DNA of 64,000 nt from an uncultured Moraxella sp. (GTDB taxonomy: Bacteria > Pseudomonadota > Gammaproteobacteria > Pseudomonadales > Moraxellaceae), in NCBI GenBank assembly GCA_943908425.1, contig CALTTC010000009.1:1-64000 (forward strand). Direction: 5' to 3'. Below, piece after piece: positions 62,702 through 64,000 of the stretch (the first letter of the stretch is position 1; every line of letters starts with the position of its first letter). Under the pieces are notes generated by a model. It saw only the letters and a list, made by a program, of their open reading frames with translations, did not search any database and was not told where the DNA came from. The translations under genes were made by a program, and so were the position numbers.

Positions 62702-63847
62702 ATGCCCACCACCCCTACATCCATTGCCAATTTTTATAGCGTTAATTTTAGCCCCAAGCCCAAAACCATCGGTATTTTGGGCGGTGGTCAGCTAGGGCTT
62801 ATGCTTGCCCAAGCGGTATTGCCACTGGGCATTCGCTGTATCTTTTTAGAAGATGCCCCCAATTGCCCTGCTCGCCTAATGGGCAAAGTCTATAGTAGCG
62901 AGCAGTTTGACGATTTTGCCAAGGCGTGCGACTGCTACACGTTGGAATTTGAAAATACGCCCATCAGCCTTGCAACCCATTTACAACAGGTAAGCACCAT
63001 TTATCCGCCCCCCCAAGCGTTGGCGGTTGCCCAAGACCGCTTGCAAGAAAAACAATTATTCAACCAACTAGACATCACAACCGTGCCATTTGTTGCCGTG
63101 CATCGCTATGACGATTTGGTCAATGCTTGCGACAAATTAGGCTTGCCTTTGGTATTAAAAACCAGCCGTGGCGGATATGATGGCAAAGGGCAAATGCTCA
63201 TCAAAACCACAGACGATTTAACGAAAGCGTGGCAAGCACTTGGCGATAGCACAAACACCGCCCCGTTAATCGCCGAAGGCTTTATCGCTTTTGAAAAAGA
63301 AGTCTCCATCATTGCTGTGCGTGGGCAAACAGGCGAAATTCGCTATTATCCTTTGATAGAAAATACCCATCATCAAGGCATTTTGGCACAAAGCAAAGCC
63401 CCCGCCTTGGGGGTATTGCACCTAAATGCCCAAGCCCAAAGCAACATCAAAAAACTTTTGGAGCATTTTGATTATGTGGGGGTGATGACCCTTGAGTTGT
63501 TCGTTACCAAAGACGGTCTTGTCGCCAACGAGATTGCCCCCCGTGTGCATAATTCTGGACATTGGTCCATTGAAGGGGCGGTGTGTAGCCAGTTTGAAAA
63601 CCATATGCGAGCGGTCGCAGGACTGCCCCTTGGCGACACCGCCATCATCAAGCCTGCCCGGCTATTTAATATCATTGGCACTTATCCTGATATGGACAAA
63701 GTATTAAGTCTAGACGGCGTGCATTTGCATTTGTATGACAAACAAGAGCGTGCAGGGCGAAAGCTTGGGCATATCACAGTGATGCCAGACAATGAAGCGG
63801 TGTGCCAAACGGTGATTGAGTTACTAAAACCAGAAGCTTGCCGATGA
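62702..63847 (+). CDS. purK: N5-carboxyaminoimidazole ribonucleotide synthase
   Basis: 381 residues from the ATG at 62702 (MPTTPTSIANF); an earlier in-frame start at 62636 adds a tail translated from the AT-rich leader. An ATP-grasp enzyme: GILGGGQLGLMLAQA near residue 22, the ATP-grasp segment LPLVLKTSRGGYDGKGQ near 140, and EIAPRVHNSGHWS near 275. It carboxylates AIR for PurE. It overlaps the next gene by 4 bp (ATGA). Confidence 0.95.
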   Translation: MPTTPTSIANFYSVNFSPKPKTIGILGGGQLGLMLAQAVLPLGIRCIFLEDAPNCPARLMGKVYSSEQFDDFAKACDCYTLEFENTPISLATHLQQVSTIYPPPQALAVAQDRLQEKQLFNQLDITTVPFVAVHRYDDLVNACDKLGLPLVLKTSRGGYDGKGQMLIKTTDDLTKAWQALGDSTNTAPLIAEGFIAFEKEVSIIAVRGQTGEIRYYPLIENTHHQGILAQSKAPALGVLHLNAQAQSNIKKLLEHFDYVGVMTLELFVTKDGLVANEIAPRVHNSGHWSIEGAVCSQFENHMRAVAGLPLGDTAIIKPARLFNIIGTYPDMDKVLSLDGVHLHLYDKQERAGRKLGHITVMPDNEAVCQTVIELLKPEACR

Positions 63848-64000
63848 TACTATACGTTGATGCGGACGCTATTCCAACCATCGCCAAAGAATTGATTGTC
63901 AAAACCGCCAATCGCACCCAAACGCCAGCGGTCTTTGTTGCCAATCGCTTGGTTGCCCTGCCCCCATCGCCTTATGTGTCGTGCGTGGTCGTTGATGCAG
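63844..64000 (+). CDS. YaiI/YqxD-family (UPF0178, DUF188) protein, partial
   Basis: The first 52 codons are visible before the window ends. MILYVDADAIPTIAKELIVKTANRTQTP (cited as MILYVDADAIP and KELIVKTANRT) matches the N-terminus of the DUF188 family, which has a PIN-like fold and no established function. The usual DADACP reads DADAIP here. Translation is coupled to purK by an ATGA overlap. Confidence 0.8.
   Translation, partial: MILYVDADAIPTIAKELIVKTANRTQTPAVFVANRLVALPPSPYVSCVVVDA

Overview
The window looks like a stretch of a Moraxella (Moraxellaceae, Gammaproteobacteria) chromosome. The support is a moderately AT-rich genome, very AT-rich spacers full of short tandem repeats, a McaP/EstA-type GDSL autotransporter esterase, a homoserine kinase of the APH-like type found in Pseudomonadales, and a Neisseria/Moraxella-style peroxiredoxin-glutaredoxin hybrid (here only a 3' remnant). 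The species cannot be fixed from the sequence alone.

Layout. 1-12.6 kb is housekeeping: rluE and smc, a CAU-anticodon tRNA, lldP, an EamA transporter, aroE, an NCS1-like permease and gltX. 13.0-13.3 kb holds tRNA-Ala(GGC) and tRNA-Glu(TTC). An 8.4-kb filamentous phage (inovirus) prophage is inserted in tRNA-Glu, between 51-bp direct repeats at 13284-13334 and 21666-21716. It carries a leftward HTH repressor and a 42-residue coat-like membrane protein, then a rightward module: a 165-residue unknown protein, an 876-bp intergenic region with large hairpins and DnaA boxes, Rep, a gV-like ssDNA-binding candidate, small membrane/coat proteins, a TspB-like adsorption protein, a pVI-like protein, Zot (pI) and a tyrosine recombinase. 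It looks complete.

22-33 kb holds a YdjM-like protein, thrB, a decayed cytosine methyltransferase, a class II glutamine amidotransferase, a lipoprotein peptidase, ribH-nusB-thiL-pgpA and glmU. 33.5-42.8 kb is a peptide ABC transport locus with three tandem oppA paralogues followed by oppBCDF. 43-50 kb holds a secreted protein, an FKBP lipoprotein, the autotransporter esterase, a DksA-type zinc-finger protein, tex and an OmpR-type regulator. 50.7-55.7 kb is a very large single-polypeptide (type ISP-like) restriction-modification enzyme. Its 5' end contains 13 copies of a tetranucleotide, and this count puts the only well-supported ATG out of frame, so the gene appears phase-OFF here. 56-64 kb holds the truncated hybrid peroxiredoxin, a CNNM/CorC protein, an OmpA-like protein, a rhomboid protease, a phosphoesterase, purE, purK and the start of a YaiI-family gene.

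The three strongest leads are: (i) the phage attachment core lies inside the reading frame of the phage repressor, so integration swaps the repressor's C-terminus; (ii) a roughly 170-bp imperfect inverted repeat carrying two perfect DnaA boxes in the phage intergenic region; (iii) the phase-variable type ISP enzyme. Tandem repeats (7-, 8-, 14-, 17-, 19- and 6-bp units) recur in the spacers.
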